Of a stretch of 16,863 bases of DNA, positions 1 through 7,460 are shown piece by piece. Source of the stretch: Eggerthellaceae bacterium (GTDB lineage Bacteria; Actinomycetota; Coriobacteriia; Coriobacteriales; Eggerthellaceae); the NCBI GenBank assembly GCA_017559045.1, contig JAFYTB010000164.1, positions 1-16,863 of the forward strand, given 5' to 3'. Each line of letters begins with the position of its first letter. Positions within the stretch are counted from its first letter, which is position 1. The translations under genes were made by a program, and so were the position numbers. Under the pieces are notes generated by a model. It was not told the DNA's origin and searched no databases. It was given only the letters and a program-made list of their open reading frames with translations.

Positions 1-1465
1 CGAAGCGTAAGCTCGGGATACCACGAATCCGATTTGAACCATTCGGGCTCAGTACGCTCAAGATAGGTGGCAGCAGGCAGGACGAGGTCGGCAAGCTGGG
101 CGGTTTCGCTGAGATAAGGGTCGATAACGGCAAGGTAGCCGATCTTCTCAAAGGCTGCCGTCGTAACGCTCGGCTGAGGCTGCGTAACAATAGGGTTAGC
201 GCCCTGCACAATGCAAACTTCGACCTTGCCCTCGTGCATCATCCTCAAGGCATCGGGCGTGGAAAGCAGACCCTGTCCTCCGAACAGCAGCGGATACTTA
301 GATTCCTCGGGGTTATACGGAGGAACATGGAACATCATCGTCGGATGATCAGGCTCCCAACCAGGAACCATACGCTCAATGAAAGTGAATCCGGGGTTAC
401 GCGGAGGACTTTTGGGCGTATAGAGGTCGCAGCCCGGCTTATCGAGGTGACCGGTGATCGCACGGAGAATGGCAACCGCACGCGTGGTCTGGGTCACGTT
501 AACACGACCCTCCAGACCATGGCCGGTTGTGATGGAGGCGCGCTCAGTACTTGCATATTCGCGAGCAAGATCACAAATAACCTGAGCAGGTACGCCGCAA
601 ATGCCCTCTGCCCATTCCGGCGTATAGGCAATGCCGAGGCGATTCTCTCCATTGACATGAGCCGTCAGGCGCGACAGACCAGGGTCGTTGGTGAACTCGT
701 TGACAAACGCCCTATCCCAAAGTCCCTCGTTGCAAATAACGTAGATCATGCCAAGCATAAGCGCCAAGTCAGTGCCGGGTTCGACCTGAATGAACTGATC
801 GGCATGAGCACCCAAGTGGAAATGAAGAGGATCGATGCAGATAAGCTTGGCGCCGCGCTCCTGGGCGTCGTAGATCTTTTTCAGGGCAGGTGCACAAGAA
901 AAGGCGGGCTGCTTGCCCCAGAAGATCATCAGATCGACCTTTTCGTAATCGACGAACGACGGCATACCGCCATAGGTCATACCCTCAGCTACAGCACGCG
1001 GAACAAAACACTCGGAGGCTCCCATTCCGATCTCGGTGCCAATGCAGTGCGCAAGACGCTGGGTCATGTCGTAGGAAAAGCCCCATCCGCAAGCCTGACC
1101 GCGGATGAAGGAAACCGACCAAGAGCCGTGATTCTTCACGGCTTCAGTGATACGGGAAGCAAGCTCAGAATAAGCCTCATCCCAAGAGATACGCTCGAAA
1201 CGAGCCTCATCAGAACGATGCCCACGCAATTCAGAACCACGCACGCCAACGCGACGCATGGGGTAGGTCACACGGCGCGGATCATGTGCAATCTGGGGCG
1301 ATGCAAGACCCTTGGAACACAGCGCACCATTCGTACGCTTGTTGCCCTTTGCACCACGCGCGCGAAGCACCTGGCCATCCTTGACATCAACGAACATCGG
1401 ACAGGTGTTATGGCATCCACCACACACTGTGGGAATAGTCGTTACTCCTACGTCCTTGCTTTCCA
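1..1465 (-). CDS. Molybdopterin (Mo-bisPGD) oxidoreductase catalytic subunit, DMSO-reductase superfamily, C-terminus off the left edge
   Basis: The minus-strand frame is open from an ATG at 1465 to the window edge (488 residues, partial). The N-terminus carries a 4Fe-4S motif, C15-x2-C18-x3-C22-x27-C50-S-K-G, the standard first domain of this superfamily. It is followed by WGKQPAFS (183-190), the ICIDP segment (209-213) and QGANPIV (421-427), all typical of the pterin-binding core. C153 in GASECFVPR sits where the protein ligand to molybdenum is normally found, so a cysteinate ligand is likely (inference). There is no Tat signal before the cluster motif, so the protein is probably cytoplasmic or exported with a partner. 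AGGGGG lies 5 bases before the ATG. The substrate cannot be told; catechol dehydroxylase-, acetylene hydratase- and formate dehydrogenase-like relatives are all possible. Any Fe-S or membrane partner would lie off the window. Confidence 0.9.
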
Positions 1466-1518
1466 TGACAACCCCCTAATGGTCGAGAAAGCCGTTTGGT
1501 ACAGAAAAACGTGCTTTC

Positions 1519-1546
1519 ATAATCCCAGATATTCTGAGTGTGTCAA
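1519..1546 (-). promoter_or_regulatory. Candidate sigma-A promoter for the molybdopterin oxidoreductase gene
   Basis: On the minus strand a perfect TTGACA (1546-1541) is followed after 16 bases by GATTAT (1524-1519, 4 of 6 matches to TATAAT). It lies in the 93-base gap between the stop of the last transporter ATPase and the oxidoreductase ATG. No terminator is visible in this gap, so read-through from the transporter operon may add to this promoter. Confidence 0.5.
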
Positions 1547-1558
1547 GAAACTCAAGAT

Positions 1559-2188
1559 TTACCGCGAAAGGACCTCTGTCCTTGTTGCGATACGCTGAGC
1601 CAACGCTGGCGAGTGCGAGACAAAAATCAAGCCCATGCCTCGCTCATCAATCTCTTCAAGTAAAAATGCCCAGATCTGCGCCTGAGTAAGCGCATCAAGC
1701 ATGGTAGTCATTTCATCCGCAATGAGATATTTGGGGTTTGCCAAAAGGGCGCGGGCAACGCAAAAGCGCTGCAGCTCTCCGCCCGAAAGCTCATGCGGGT
1801 AGCGCGAGAGCCATTCGGAGCGAATTCCCAAGCCTTCCATGAGGCGAAGAACCTCCGAGTTTTCCAGCAAGCTACCGCCCTTGCAGGAAACAGGCTCGGC
1901 CAATGTATCGCGCATGCGCATACGCGGATCAACAGCAAGTTCGGGGTGCTGAAGAATAAGCTGAACGGGAGAAAGACCCTTTTCAGGAAGCGGGCTTCCG
2001 TCAACAAGCACCTTTCCATCCAACGGCTTCTCATAGCCGGCGAGTATGCGGCAAAACGTCGTCTTGCCGAAGCCCGAAGGCGCACGCAGCTCAACGCGCT
2101 CCCCTGCCTCAACCGTCAAGGAATAGGAGTCGTACAGGAGCTTTCCCGTGCCGGGATAGCCGAAGCTAATGTTCTGAGCCTCTAGCAT
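1559..2188 (-). CDS. nikE: ABC transporter ATP-binding protein, nickel/oligopeptide family (NikE/DppF-like)
   Basis: A compact 209-residue ATPase, the second nucleotide-binding subunit of the importer. Visible motifs are a Walker A variant APSGFGKT (36-43, with Ala for the usual first Gly), a Q-loop glutamine (Q80), the signature LSGGELQR (134-141), Walker B YLIADE (154-159, catalytic E159) and the switch histidine H192. I chose the ATG at 2188 over longer frames because GGAGGAGG lies 7 bases upstream and the ABC fold begins at once (MLEAQNISFGYPG). This start overlaps the end of the preceding ATPase gene by 7 bases, which implies translational coupling. It lacks the C-terminal oligopeptide-transporter extension and is shorter than most NikE/DppF proteins (about 260-330). 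The family is certain. The nickel assignment is inferred from context. Confidence 0.85.
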   Translation of the reverse strand: MLEAQNISFGYPGTGKLLYDSYSLTVEAGERVELRAPSGFGKTTFCRILAGYEKPLDGKVLVDGSPLPEKGLSPVQLILQHPELAVDPRMRMRDTLAEPVSCKGGSLLENSEVLRLMEGLGIRSEWLSRYPHELSGGELQRFCVARALLANPKYLIADEMTTMLDALTQAQIWAFLLEEIDERGMGLIFVSHSPALAQRIATRTEVLSR

Positions 2189-3213
2189 GCAGCTGCCTCC
2201 TCCGCACAGAAGCCATGCTCCGGAAGCGCATGCCAAAGAGCCCGGCTAAAGGGATGGCGCAAGAGCTCAGGCGAGGCAAAATTCGCCACGGCAGTCTCCT
2301 CCACAACGGTACCGTCCTTAAAAACAGCAACACGATCGGCAACCCTCAGAGCCAGCTCGATATCGTGAGTAATGAGAAGGACACCGTTGCCCTCGTCGGC
2401 AAACTCTCGGAAATCTGCAAGCGCTTTCACGGCAAGATCAAGGTCCAAACCAGGAGTAGGCTCGTCTGCGACTATCACACGCGGCTCATCCATAAGAGCG
2501 CAGCAAAGCAGCACGCGACGAGCCATGCCACCCGAAAGTTCATGGGGATACATCTGCGCAACTTCAGGTTTCAAGTCATAGCGAGCAAACAGACGCTCAC
2601 GTTTGGCTCGACGCTCATCAGCGGTCTCACCATTTTTCGCAATGCCTTCAACCTGAACTCCGACCCTCATAAGCGGATCGAGATGCGCCACACTCTGGGG
2701 AACAAGCGAGATTCCGTTTCCGCGCAAACGCGCGAGAGATTCCGCATTCTGCGACTCACCGTCGAACCAGATGGTTCCCGTAACGGTGGCGTTAGGCTCG
2801 AATAAACCCATAATGCTGTCGGCGAGCAAGGTCTTTCCAGAGCCAGATGCTCCGACAATAGCAAGGATCTCACCTTCGTGCACCGACACGCTCAGACCCT
2901 CAATCACGTTCTTGACGATTTTCTTAGCTCTGAAGAAAGGGGCATCTGGATCGTACATGGTGAATCCAACACCCAGATTCTCAACCTGGAGAAGATGGTA
3001 ACCATGCGGATGCGCCGAATCGTGGGCGTGATCGTGGCCGTGATGATACTGCGCATCTTCATGTTGGGTGGATGCATGCGGCAACGCGCCATCATGAACA
3101 TGCTCATGGGGGATGCCGTGCTCGTGGCAGTGGGCATGATACTCAGAAGCTCCAAGCTCATCATGGTCATCACGCGCATCATCTGCCATGCGGTTATTCA
3201 CGTTCACAGTCAT
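2182..3213 (-). CDS. nikD: ABC transporter ATP-binding protein with a histidine-rich N-terminal extension (NikD/DppD-like)
   Basis: A 343-residue ATPase of the nickel/dipeptide importer family. Residues 17-73 hold 18 histidines and one cysteine, in runs such as HAHCHEH and HHGHDHAHDSAHPH. This tail comes before the ABC domain, which starts near residue 76. The ABC motifs are intact: Walker A GASGSGKT (121-128), Q173, signature LSGGM (226-230), Walker B VIVADE (246-251) and H283. His-rich tails of this kind are well known in nickel and zinc handling proteins (HypB, SlyD, CooJ, some transporters). Metal buffering or cytosolic sensing is therefore likely, by inference. I chose the ATG at 3213, preceded by AGGGG, over a TTG at 3246 that lies inside the upstream permease gene. 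The gap to the permease stop is 7 bases. Confidence 0.87.
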   Translation of the reverse strand: MTVNVNNRMADDARDDHDELGASEYHAHCHEHGIPHEHVHDGALPHASTQHEDAQYHHGHDHAHDSAHPHGYHLLQVENLGVGFTMYDPDAPFFRAKKIVKNVIEGLSVSVHEGEILAIVGASGSGKTLLADSIMGLFEPNATVTGTIWFDGESQNAESLARLRGNGISLVPQSVAHLDPLMRVGVQVEGIAKNGETADERRAKRERLFARYDLKPEVAQMYPHELSGGMARRVLLCCALMDEPRVIVADEPTPGLDLDLAVKALADFREFADEGNGVLLITHDIELALRVADRVAVFKDGTVVEETAVANFASPELLRHPFSRALWHALPEHGFCAEEAAAC

Positions 3214-3220
3214 CTCACCC

Positions 3221-4081
3221 CTATTCTTGCGAGCTATGAGGATCAATCATCTTGCGAAGGCTCGATCCAGCCAAATCGAACAGCATTACGACAGCAATAA
3301 GCGCCAAACCGGGAAGAACAGCCAACCACCAATATCCAGCCGAAAGATACGACATGGACTCACTGAGGATAATGCCAATCGCCGGCTGTTCAGGAGACAA
3401 ACCAAAACCAAGGAACGTAATGGCAGCCTCATGAAGGATCGCATGAGGGAATAGCAAGATAAGGCCCACCACAAACTGCGGCAAAACGTAAGGAAGCATG
3501 TGTTTGACGGCAATGCGCAGGGGACTTGCACCCAAACGATGCGCAGCGGCAACGAAGGTTGATTCCTTCAGCTGCATAACCTCAGCACGAATAACGCGTG
3601 CAAGGCTAGGCCAATGCGTAAGGGCAACACCCACCGTCACACCCAGCGCACCCTTACCCAACGCAAAGGAAATAAGGATCAGAAGAATGATGTGGGGAAC
3701 GCCCATCATAAGATCGATGAGCCAGCTGATGACGGCATCGACACGCTTTCCGCCTAATGCAGCTGCAGTACCCAGCATAAGCGCGATCAGAGACGAGACA
3801 CCTGCCGCCAACAAACCAATAGCCACACTTGTGGCCAAGCCCGAAAGAGTCCTAAGCAGCATGTCGCGACCCATCCAGTCAGTACCGAACGGATGCTCAA
3901 CACAGGGAGCTAGGTTCTTTTGCATGAAATCAGTATCGGTTGCAGCATCAAAGCAAACGAATCCAGCAATGCAGACAGCAGCAAGAAGCACAACCGCAAG
4001 CAGGAAGCTCATCAACGTCACACGACGATTGCCCAAACGACGGCTGCGAGGCGCATGCAGAACAGAGACGATTTCGCTCAT
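3221..4081 (-). CDS. nikC: ABC transporter permease, nickel/oligopeptide family (NikC/DppC-like)
   Basis: A 286-residue inner-membrane permease. After a basic N-terminus with a first membrane helix (about residues 22-44) comes the segment HPFGTDWMGRDML, which is highly typical of DppC/NikC proteins. The rest forms several membrane helices with the cytoplasmic coupling loop AAAHRLGASPLRIAVKHMLP, equivalent to the EAA loop. EAAITFLGFGLSPEQPAIG near the C-terminus is another hallmark of the subfamily. The start ATG overlaps the stop of the preceding permease gene in an ATGA (4078-4081), so the two membrane subunits are translationally coupled. It would pair with the NikB-like protein to form the pore energised by the two downstream ATPases. 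Confidence 0.88.
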   Translation of the reverse strand: MSEIVSVLHAPRSRRLGNRRVTLMSFLLAVVLLAAVCIAGFVCFDAATDTDFMQKNLAPCVEHPFGTDWMGRDMLLRTLSGLATSVAIGLLAAGVSSLIALMLGTAAALGGKRVDAVISWLIDLMMGVPHIILLILISFALGKGALGVTVGVALTHWPSLARVIRAEVMQLKESTFVAAAHRLGASPLRIAVKHMLPYVLPQFVVGLILLFPHAILHEAAITFLGFGLSPEQPAIGIILSESMSYLSAGYWWLAVLPGLALIAVVMLFDLAGSSLRKMIDPHSSQE

Positions 4082-5124
4082 CGGCCATCGCCCCCCTCAA
4101 CAGCCGCAAGAGAAGCAGCTTCAACATCCCCGCTGCCACAACGCAAACGGCTTGTCTTCCTCTTCCCCATGCGCGGATCAATAACGCCATAGAGGATGTT
4201 GGCAATAAGGTTTCCGGAAAACACGATTGCCGCTGAGAAAACGGCGATTCCCGCCAATAGCGCAACATCGCCGCCAAGACCTGCGGTTACAGCAGCCTGC
4301 CCCAGACCGGGATACGAGAAAACCTGCTCAACAAGCACCGAACCACCGAAGATTTCCGAAACAGAAGCGAACTGTAGAGTGATGGCAGGCAATGCAAGAT
4401 TGCGAAGACCATGACGTTTGACGAGTTGCATTGAGCTTTCGCCACGAGCTCGAGCGAATCTCACATAATCGCTCTCGAGAACATCGATAGTCTTCTCGCG
4501 AGTATGCAGAGCAATATTCGCAACACCAATAACGGAAAGCGTAAACGCGGGAAGAATGATGTGATGCGCAGCATCAAGAAGCGTCACATCAGCCGCGCTC
4601 TTACCAAGCGGAACCGAGAAGCCAAGCGGAAACCAACCAAGATTCACAGCGAATATCATCAAGAACACACGGCCGAGCCAAAACGTAGGCGTCGAAGCAA
4701 GAACGAAGCAGTAGCCTTTGATAAGGCGATCGACAAGTCGACCGCGGAATGCGCCCGCAATAACGCCCATGGCAAAACCGAGCACGCCGCTGATAACCCA
4801 AGCGAGCAGCATCAAAGCAAGCGAACTGATTGCCCTTGTTGCAATGACCTCAGACACCGGCGCATTGAAGCGCAGGGACATGCCCATATCACCCTGGATA
4901 AAGGCCGAAAGCCAATTGATATATCGTTCCCACAAAGGAGTTCCGACACCCCAGTAGGCCTCGAGCTGAGCGCGCTTCTCCTCGCCCATGGAAATATAAG
5001 CCGCCTGTCCCACATTCGCCTGAACAGGATCAATCGGCGAAATGCTCACAAGGGCAAATGCGACAAAGCTTACCGCTAAAAGCAGTAAGCTCAGTCGAAC
5101 GATGTGCTTAAAGATGTCCTTCAA
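4078..5124 (-). CDS. nikB: ABC transporter permease, nickel/oligopeptide family (NikB/DppB-like)
   Basis: A 348-residue inner-membrane permease. It has an N-terminal helix (LSLLLLAVSFVAFALVSI) followed by the DppB/NikB-type extracytoplasmic segment SPIDPVQANVGQ and QGDMGMSLRFNAPVSEVI. More helices follow, with the coupling loop VRFARARGESSMQLVKRHGLRN. The N-terminus begins with TTG at 5124; no in-frame ATG exists before residue 46, and AGGGTG stands about 8 bases upstream, so a TTG start is the best reading. It follows the binding-protein gene after 48 bases that contain a hairpin, and overlaps the next permease by 4 bases. The C-terminus is long and charged (about 30 residues after the last helix). 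Membership of the family is clear; the nickel substrate is inferred. Confidence 0.86.
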   Translation of the reverse strand: MKDIFKHIVRLSLLLLAVSFVAFALVSISPIDPVQANVGQAAYISMGEEKRAQLEAYWGVGTPLWERYINWLSAFIQGDMGMSLRFNAPVSEVIATRAISSLALMLLAWVISGVLGFAMGVIAGAFRGRLVDRLIKGYCFVLASTPTFWLGRVFLMIFAVNLGWFPLGFSVPLGKSAADVTLLDAAHHIILPAFTLSVIGVANIALHTREKTIDVLESDYVRFARARGESSMQLVKRHGLRNLALPAITLQFASVSEIFGGSVLVEQVFSYPGLGQAAVTAGLGGDVALLAGIAVFSAAIVFSGNLIANILYGVIDPRMGKRKTSRLRCGSGDVEAASLAAVEGGDGR

Positions 5125-5150
5125 ACTACTGGCACCCTGATGTTTCTGAG

Positions 5151-5170
5151 GTTCCCTCTCTGAAAGGAAC
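5151..5170 (-). repeat. Intercistronic hairpin between binding-protein and permease genes
   Basis: In minus-strand RNA the stem is GTTCCTTTC against GAGGGAAC around an AGA loop, with one G-U pair and one bulge. It starts 2 bases after the binding-protein stop codon. There is no T-run, so it is not a full terminator. Hairpins here commonly protect the binding-protein mRNA or attenuate the distal genes, which would raise the binding protein relative to the membrane subunits. Confidence 0.4.
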
Positions 5171-5172
5171 GG

Positions 5173-6828
5173 CTATTTCGCCCACTCCCACTGGTCAACA
5201 TTATTGACCAAAGACCAGCCATGGCCATGCGGGTGGGGCTTCTGCTCGGCCACGAGCAGGCCCTCCTTCTGGAAATACAGATGATCGATATTGGCAAGCC
5301 AAATCCAAGTAGATGCAGCTTGGGGAGCAACGCCGATACCCGTCTCAGGATCAAATTGAGCCTTCTTGTAATACTCGTAAGAAGCCTCGATGGTAGGCTG
5401 AGCAAGAGCCGCATCGAGCATAGCGTCGATCGATTCGTTCTCGTAGGCAGCGAAGTTACCCCATCCGCGAGAGTGAGTCAACTCGTACATTTCGACCGGA
5501 GCATTAGAGCCCCAACCCCACAGAACGGGATTGGTGTACTGGCTCGGATAGATATCATCCCAACCAGAGCCCTTGGGCAATACCTCAATTCCCAGCTCGG
5601 ACATCTGATCAGAGAAATCAGCCGCGAGAGCCTGACGAACGGAGTCGCTTGCGGAATAAAGCAGCTCGAAGCTGGCGCGAAGGCCATCTTTCACCAAAAC
5701 GCCGTCGGAACCAGCAACCCAGCCGCCATCCGCAAGAATCTGCTTAGCCTTCTCGATATCAAAGGCCACCTTCATGTCCTCGGAACTCCACGGCATGCCG
5801 TCACCCACGCTGTACGCCTCAGTGCCATAGCCCTCAAGAACGTGCTTGATCATACGAGCTCTATCGACGCCGCAATTCATCGCCTGTCGAATGGCAAGAT
5901 CGCAGGTTACATCGTTGCCGACCTCGTAGGCAACATCACCATCAACCTTCGCAGGGGATCCAGCCGGCAAACAAGGCAGAGAGATACCGCGAGAGTCGAC
6001 CGATGCACAATCAAGCAGCGAATAGCCCTCGGGCATGCTTGCGGCAAACACCGCCGACGTATACGCAACATCTGCCTGGCCGCTTTTTGCAGCAGCCAGA
6101 GAAGCGTCCTCTTCCATAAAGGCAACGACAACACGCTGAATCTTCGGAGCTTCGCCGTAATAGAGGGGGTTGGCCTTGAGAATAACCTGCTGCCCCCTAT
6201 CCCACTGCTCAAGCATATAGCGACCAGAGCCGATCGGATTCGTTCCATACTCAGAGCCATAGGCATGAGCGGGAACAATACCAACAACAGCAAGCGTATA
6301 GAGAAGCGCATTATTCGGACGCTTCATGCGAACCTCAACCGTGGTTGCATCAATGGCAACTGCCTCACTAACGGTAGACAGATCAGCCTGCGCCGCATCG
6401 GAAGAAAGAATGCCATTAATGGTGAACGCAACGTCTTCGGCAGTAAGGGGTTGGCCGTCGCTGAATACTACATCGTCGCGAATGGAGAAGGTCCAAGTCA
6501 TGCCATCAGGCTCGCATGCATAAGACGTTGCAAGATCGTACTTAAAGTCAAGATCCTTCGTCGTGGTAATAAGAGTGGACTGAATAAGAGGTTCGTGCAC
6601 ATGCTCACCGCAGCCCCACGAAACGAAGGGATCGAAACCCGCTTCAGGCTCAGAGCCCGTAGTCATCGTCACAATGACCTGGCTCACCTCGGAAGCGTCA
6701 CCCGCAGCGCCGCCCTCAGCGTCGTTGGAGCCACCCGAACAGGCAGCCATAAGACCAGAAGCAGCAACCGCGGCAACACTCAAGCCGGCAGCCTTGGTGA
6801 AAACGCGCCTCGAAACGATCTTCTCCAT
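5173..6828 (-). CDS. nikA: Extracytoplasmic solute-binding lipoprotein, SBP_bac_5 family, probably nickel-binding (NikA-like)
   Basis: A 551-residue binding protein, first gene of the importer operon. The N-terminus has a twin-arginine motif, SRRVFTK (6-12), then a hydrophobic stretch and a lipobox MAAC with C30 as the probable lipidated residue. The protein would thus be Tat-exported and membrane-anchored. The family-5 core is plain: ATSYACEPDGMTWTFSIRDDVVFSDGQPLTAEDV, then a segment reading NPIGSGRYMLEQW. The C-terminus has H532-P-H534-G-H536-G-W, and HVHEPL lies near the N-terminus; both could supply metal or metallophore ligands. The ATG at 6828 is preceded by AGGAAGGG. Upstream lie two NikR-type repeats. 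Peptides or a metallophore complex remain possible substrates, since the family is broad. Nickel is an inference from the whole locus. Confidence 0.87.
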   Translation of the reverse strand: MEKIVSRRVFTKAAGLSVAAVAASGLMAACSGGSNDAEGGAAGDASEVSQVIVTMTTGSEPEAGFDPFVSWGCGEHVHEPLIQSTLITTTKDLDFKYDLATSYACEPDGMTWTFSIRDDVVFSDGQPLTAEDVAFTINGILSSDAAQADLSTVSEAVAIDATTVEVRMKRPNNALLYTLAVVGIVPAHAYGSEYGTNPIGSGRYMLEQWDRGQQVILKANPLYYGEAPKIQRVVVAFMEEDASLAAAKSGQADVAYTSAVFAASMPEGYSLLDCASVDSRGISLPCLPAGSPAKVDGDVAYEVGNDVTCDLAIRQAMNCGVDRARMIKHVLEGYGTEAYSVGDGMPWSSEDMKVAFDIEKAKQILADGGWVAGSDGVLVKDGLRASFELLYSASDSVRQALAADFSDQMSELGIEVLPKGSGWDDIYPSQYTNPVLWGWGSNAPVEMYELTHSRGWGNFAAYENESIDAMLDAALAQPTIEASYEYYKKAQFDPETGIGVAPQAASTWIWLANIDHLYFQKEGLLVAEQKPHPHGHGWSLVNNVDQWEWAK

Positions 6829-6862
6829 GCGATTCCCTTCCTATGAATGAGGAATTTCAGCG

Positions 6863-6893
6863 ATGTGTTACGTCTTTGTATTTCGTAACACAT
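6863..6893 (-). promoter_or_regulatory. NikR-type operator 1 upstream of nikA (GTGTTAC-N13-GTAACAC)
   Basis: A perfect inverted repeat with 10-base arms: left arm 6863-6872, right arm 6884-6893, 11 bases between. The inner part reads GTGTTAC (6865-6871), 13 bases, then GTAACAC (6885-6891). From memory, this is the same as the operator consensus described for NikR in Desulfovibrio/Geobacter-type bacteria, GTGTTAC-N13/14-GTAACAC. It ends 34 bases before the nikA ATG and would cover the transcription start of the candidate promoter. No nikR gene is in the window. Confidence 0.65.
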
Positions 6894-6897
6894 TCTA
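6892..6897 (-). promoter_or_regulatory. nikA: Candidate -10 element for the nikABCDE operon
   Basis: The minus strand reads TAGAAT (5 of 6 matches to TATAAT), touching operator 1. No good -35 hexamer is seen 16-18 bases upstream; that position (TATCGA) abuts operator 2. With this -10, operator 1 would cover roughly -8 to +22, a typical repressor position. Confidence 0.4.
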
Positions 6898-6917
6898 ACA
6901 TCGATTCAATATTTTCG

Positions 6918-6944
6918 ATATTACGAAATTTCGGTTCGTAACAT
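6918..6944 (-). promoter_or_regulatory. Second, imperfect NikR-type operator (ATATTAC-N13-GTAACAT)
   Basis: The left half ATATTAC (6918-6924) matches 5 of 7 and the right half GTAACAT (6938-6944) matches 6 of 7 bases of GTGTTAC-N13-GTAACAC, with the same 13-base spacing. Its centre lies 53 bases from that of operator 1, close to five helical turns, so dimers or tetramers on both sites would face the same side of the DNA. It lies between the nikA promoter and the divergent ybjQ promoter. Confidence 0.5.
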
Positions 6945-6988
6945 TTCGTCGGTTTTGGGAAGTAACGCTAGGAAGCACACGGGGACCC

Positions 6989-6994
6989 TATAAT
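6989..6994 (+). promoter_or_regulatory. Candidate -10 element for the ybjQ-family gene
   Basis: A perfect TATAAT at 6989-6994, 32 bases before the ATG, gives a start of transcription near 7001. No convincing -35 hexamer is seen at the usual spacing, so the promoter may be weak or activator-assisted. Confidence 0.5.
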
Positions 6995-7026
6995 GAATTC
7001 ACCAATAGAGAGAAAGGAAGGTCTGC

Positions 7027-7353
7027 ATGATCGTCACCACCACTACGGGCGTTGAAGGCTATCGCATCACTGGATACTACGGAATCGTGTTCGGCGAAGT
7101 AATCACGGGCGTGAACTTCCTGAAGGACTTTGGCGCCAGCATTCGCAACATCGTTGGCGGTCGAAGCGCCGGCTATGAGAACGAGCTCCTGAAGGCTCGT
7201 GACGAAGCGCTCGCGGAAATGGAGAAGCGCGCAGCAAAGATGGGCGCCCATGCAATCGTCGGCGTCGATGTCGATTACGAAGTTCTCGGCGTTGATGGAA
7301 GCATGCTCATGGTCACCTGCTCTGGCACTGCCGTAACGCTCGCCCAGGCATAA
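7027..7353 (+). CDS. YbjQ/UPF0145 family protein (putative heavy-metal-binding domain)
   Basis: A complete 108-residue protein that is the YbjQ domain alone. The family is recognised from the N-terminal GVEGYRITGYYGIVFGEVI, the middle FGASIRNIVGGRSAGYENELLKARDEALAEM and the closing AKMGAHAIVGVDVDYEVL. Relatives form pentamers; the function is unknown, although databases often call the domain putative heavy-metal-binding. There are few candidate metal ligands here (one His, one Cys), so metal binding is doubtful for this copy. GAAAGGAAGG lies 5 bases before the ATG. It is transcribed divergently from the nickel-type importer across an intergenic region holding two NikR-like sites, and ends at a strong terminator, so it is monocistronic. 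Confidence 0.88.
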   Translation: MIVTTTTGVEGYRITGYYGIVFGEVITGVNFLKDFGASIRNIVGGRSAGYENELLKARDEALAEMEKRAAKMGAHAIVGVDVDYEVLGVDGSMLMVTCSGTAVTLAQA

Positions 7354-7400
7354 TATTTCCCTCAAATTCCGAACGACTCGGAAATAGCGAGATCAAAGTG

Positions 7401-7433
7401 ATGGGGATGGCATAAGCCATCCCCATTTTTTTT
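7401..7433 (+). terminator. Rho-independent terminator of the ybjQ-family gene
   Basis: An 11-bp perfect stem (ATGGGGATGGC, 7401-7411, with GCCATCCCCAT, 7416-7426) and a 4-base ATAA loop, followed by eight T (7426-7433). It lies 48 bases after the stop codon. Confidence 0.93.
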
Positions 7434-7460
7434 GTTATCCGCAAAACAGCCTATGCAAAT

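Noticed and set aside
234..1598. A 454-codon plus-strand frame antisense to the molybdopterin oxidoreductase
   Set aside because: The minus strand encodes a clear 4Fe-4S/molybdopterin protein over the same stretch.
2995..3165. The His-codon-rich stretch as a DNA repeat or CRISPR-like element
   Set aside because: There is no regular repeat unit or spacer pattern; the periodicity comes from His, Asp and Ala codons in one continuous reading frame.
3214..3246. A TTG start for the His-rich ATPase that would overlap the permease gene
   Set aside because: The ATG at 3213 has AGGGG in place and a 7-base gap from the permease stop, the better arrangement. The His-rich tail is included with either start.
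5221..6846. A 541-codon plus-strand frame antisense to the binding-protein gene
   Set aside because: The minus-strand product has a signal peptide, a lipobox and a clear family-5 core. The plus frame has no domain and would include the importer's control region.
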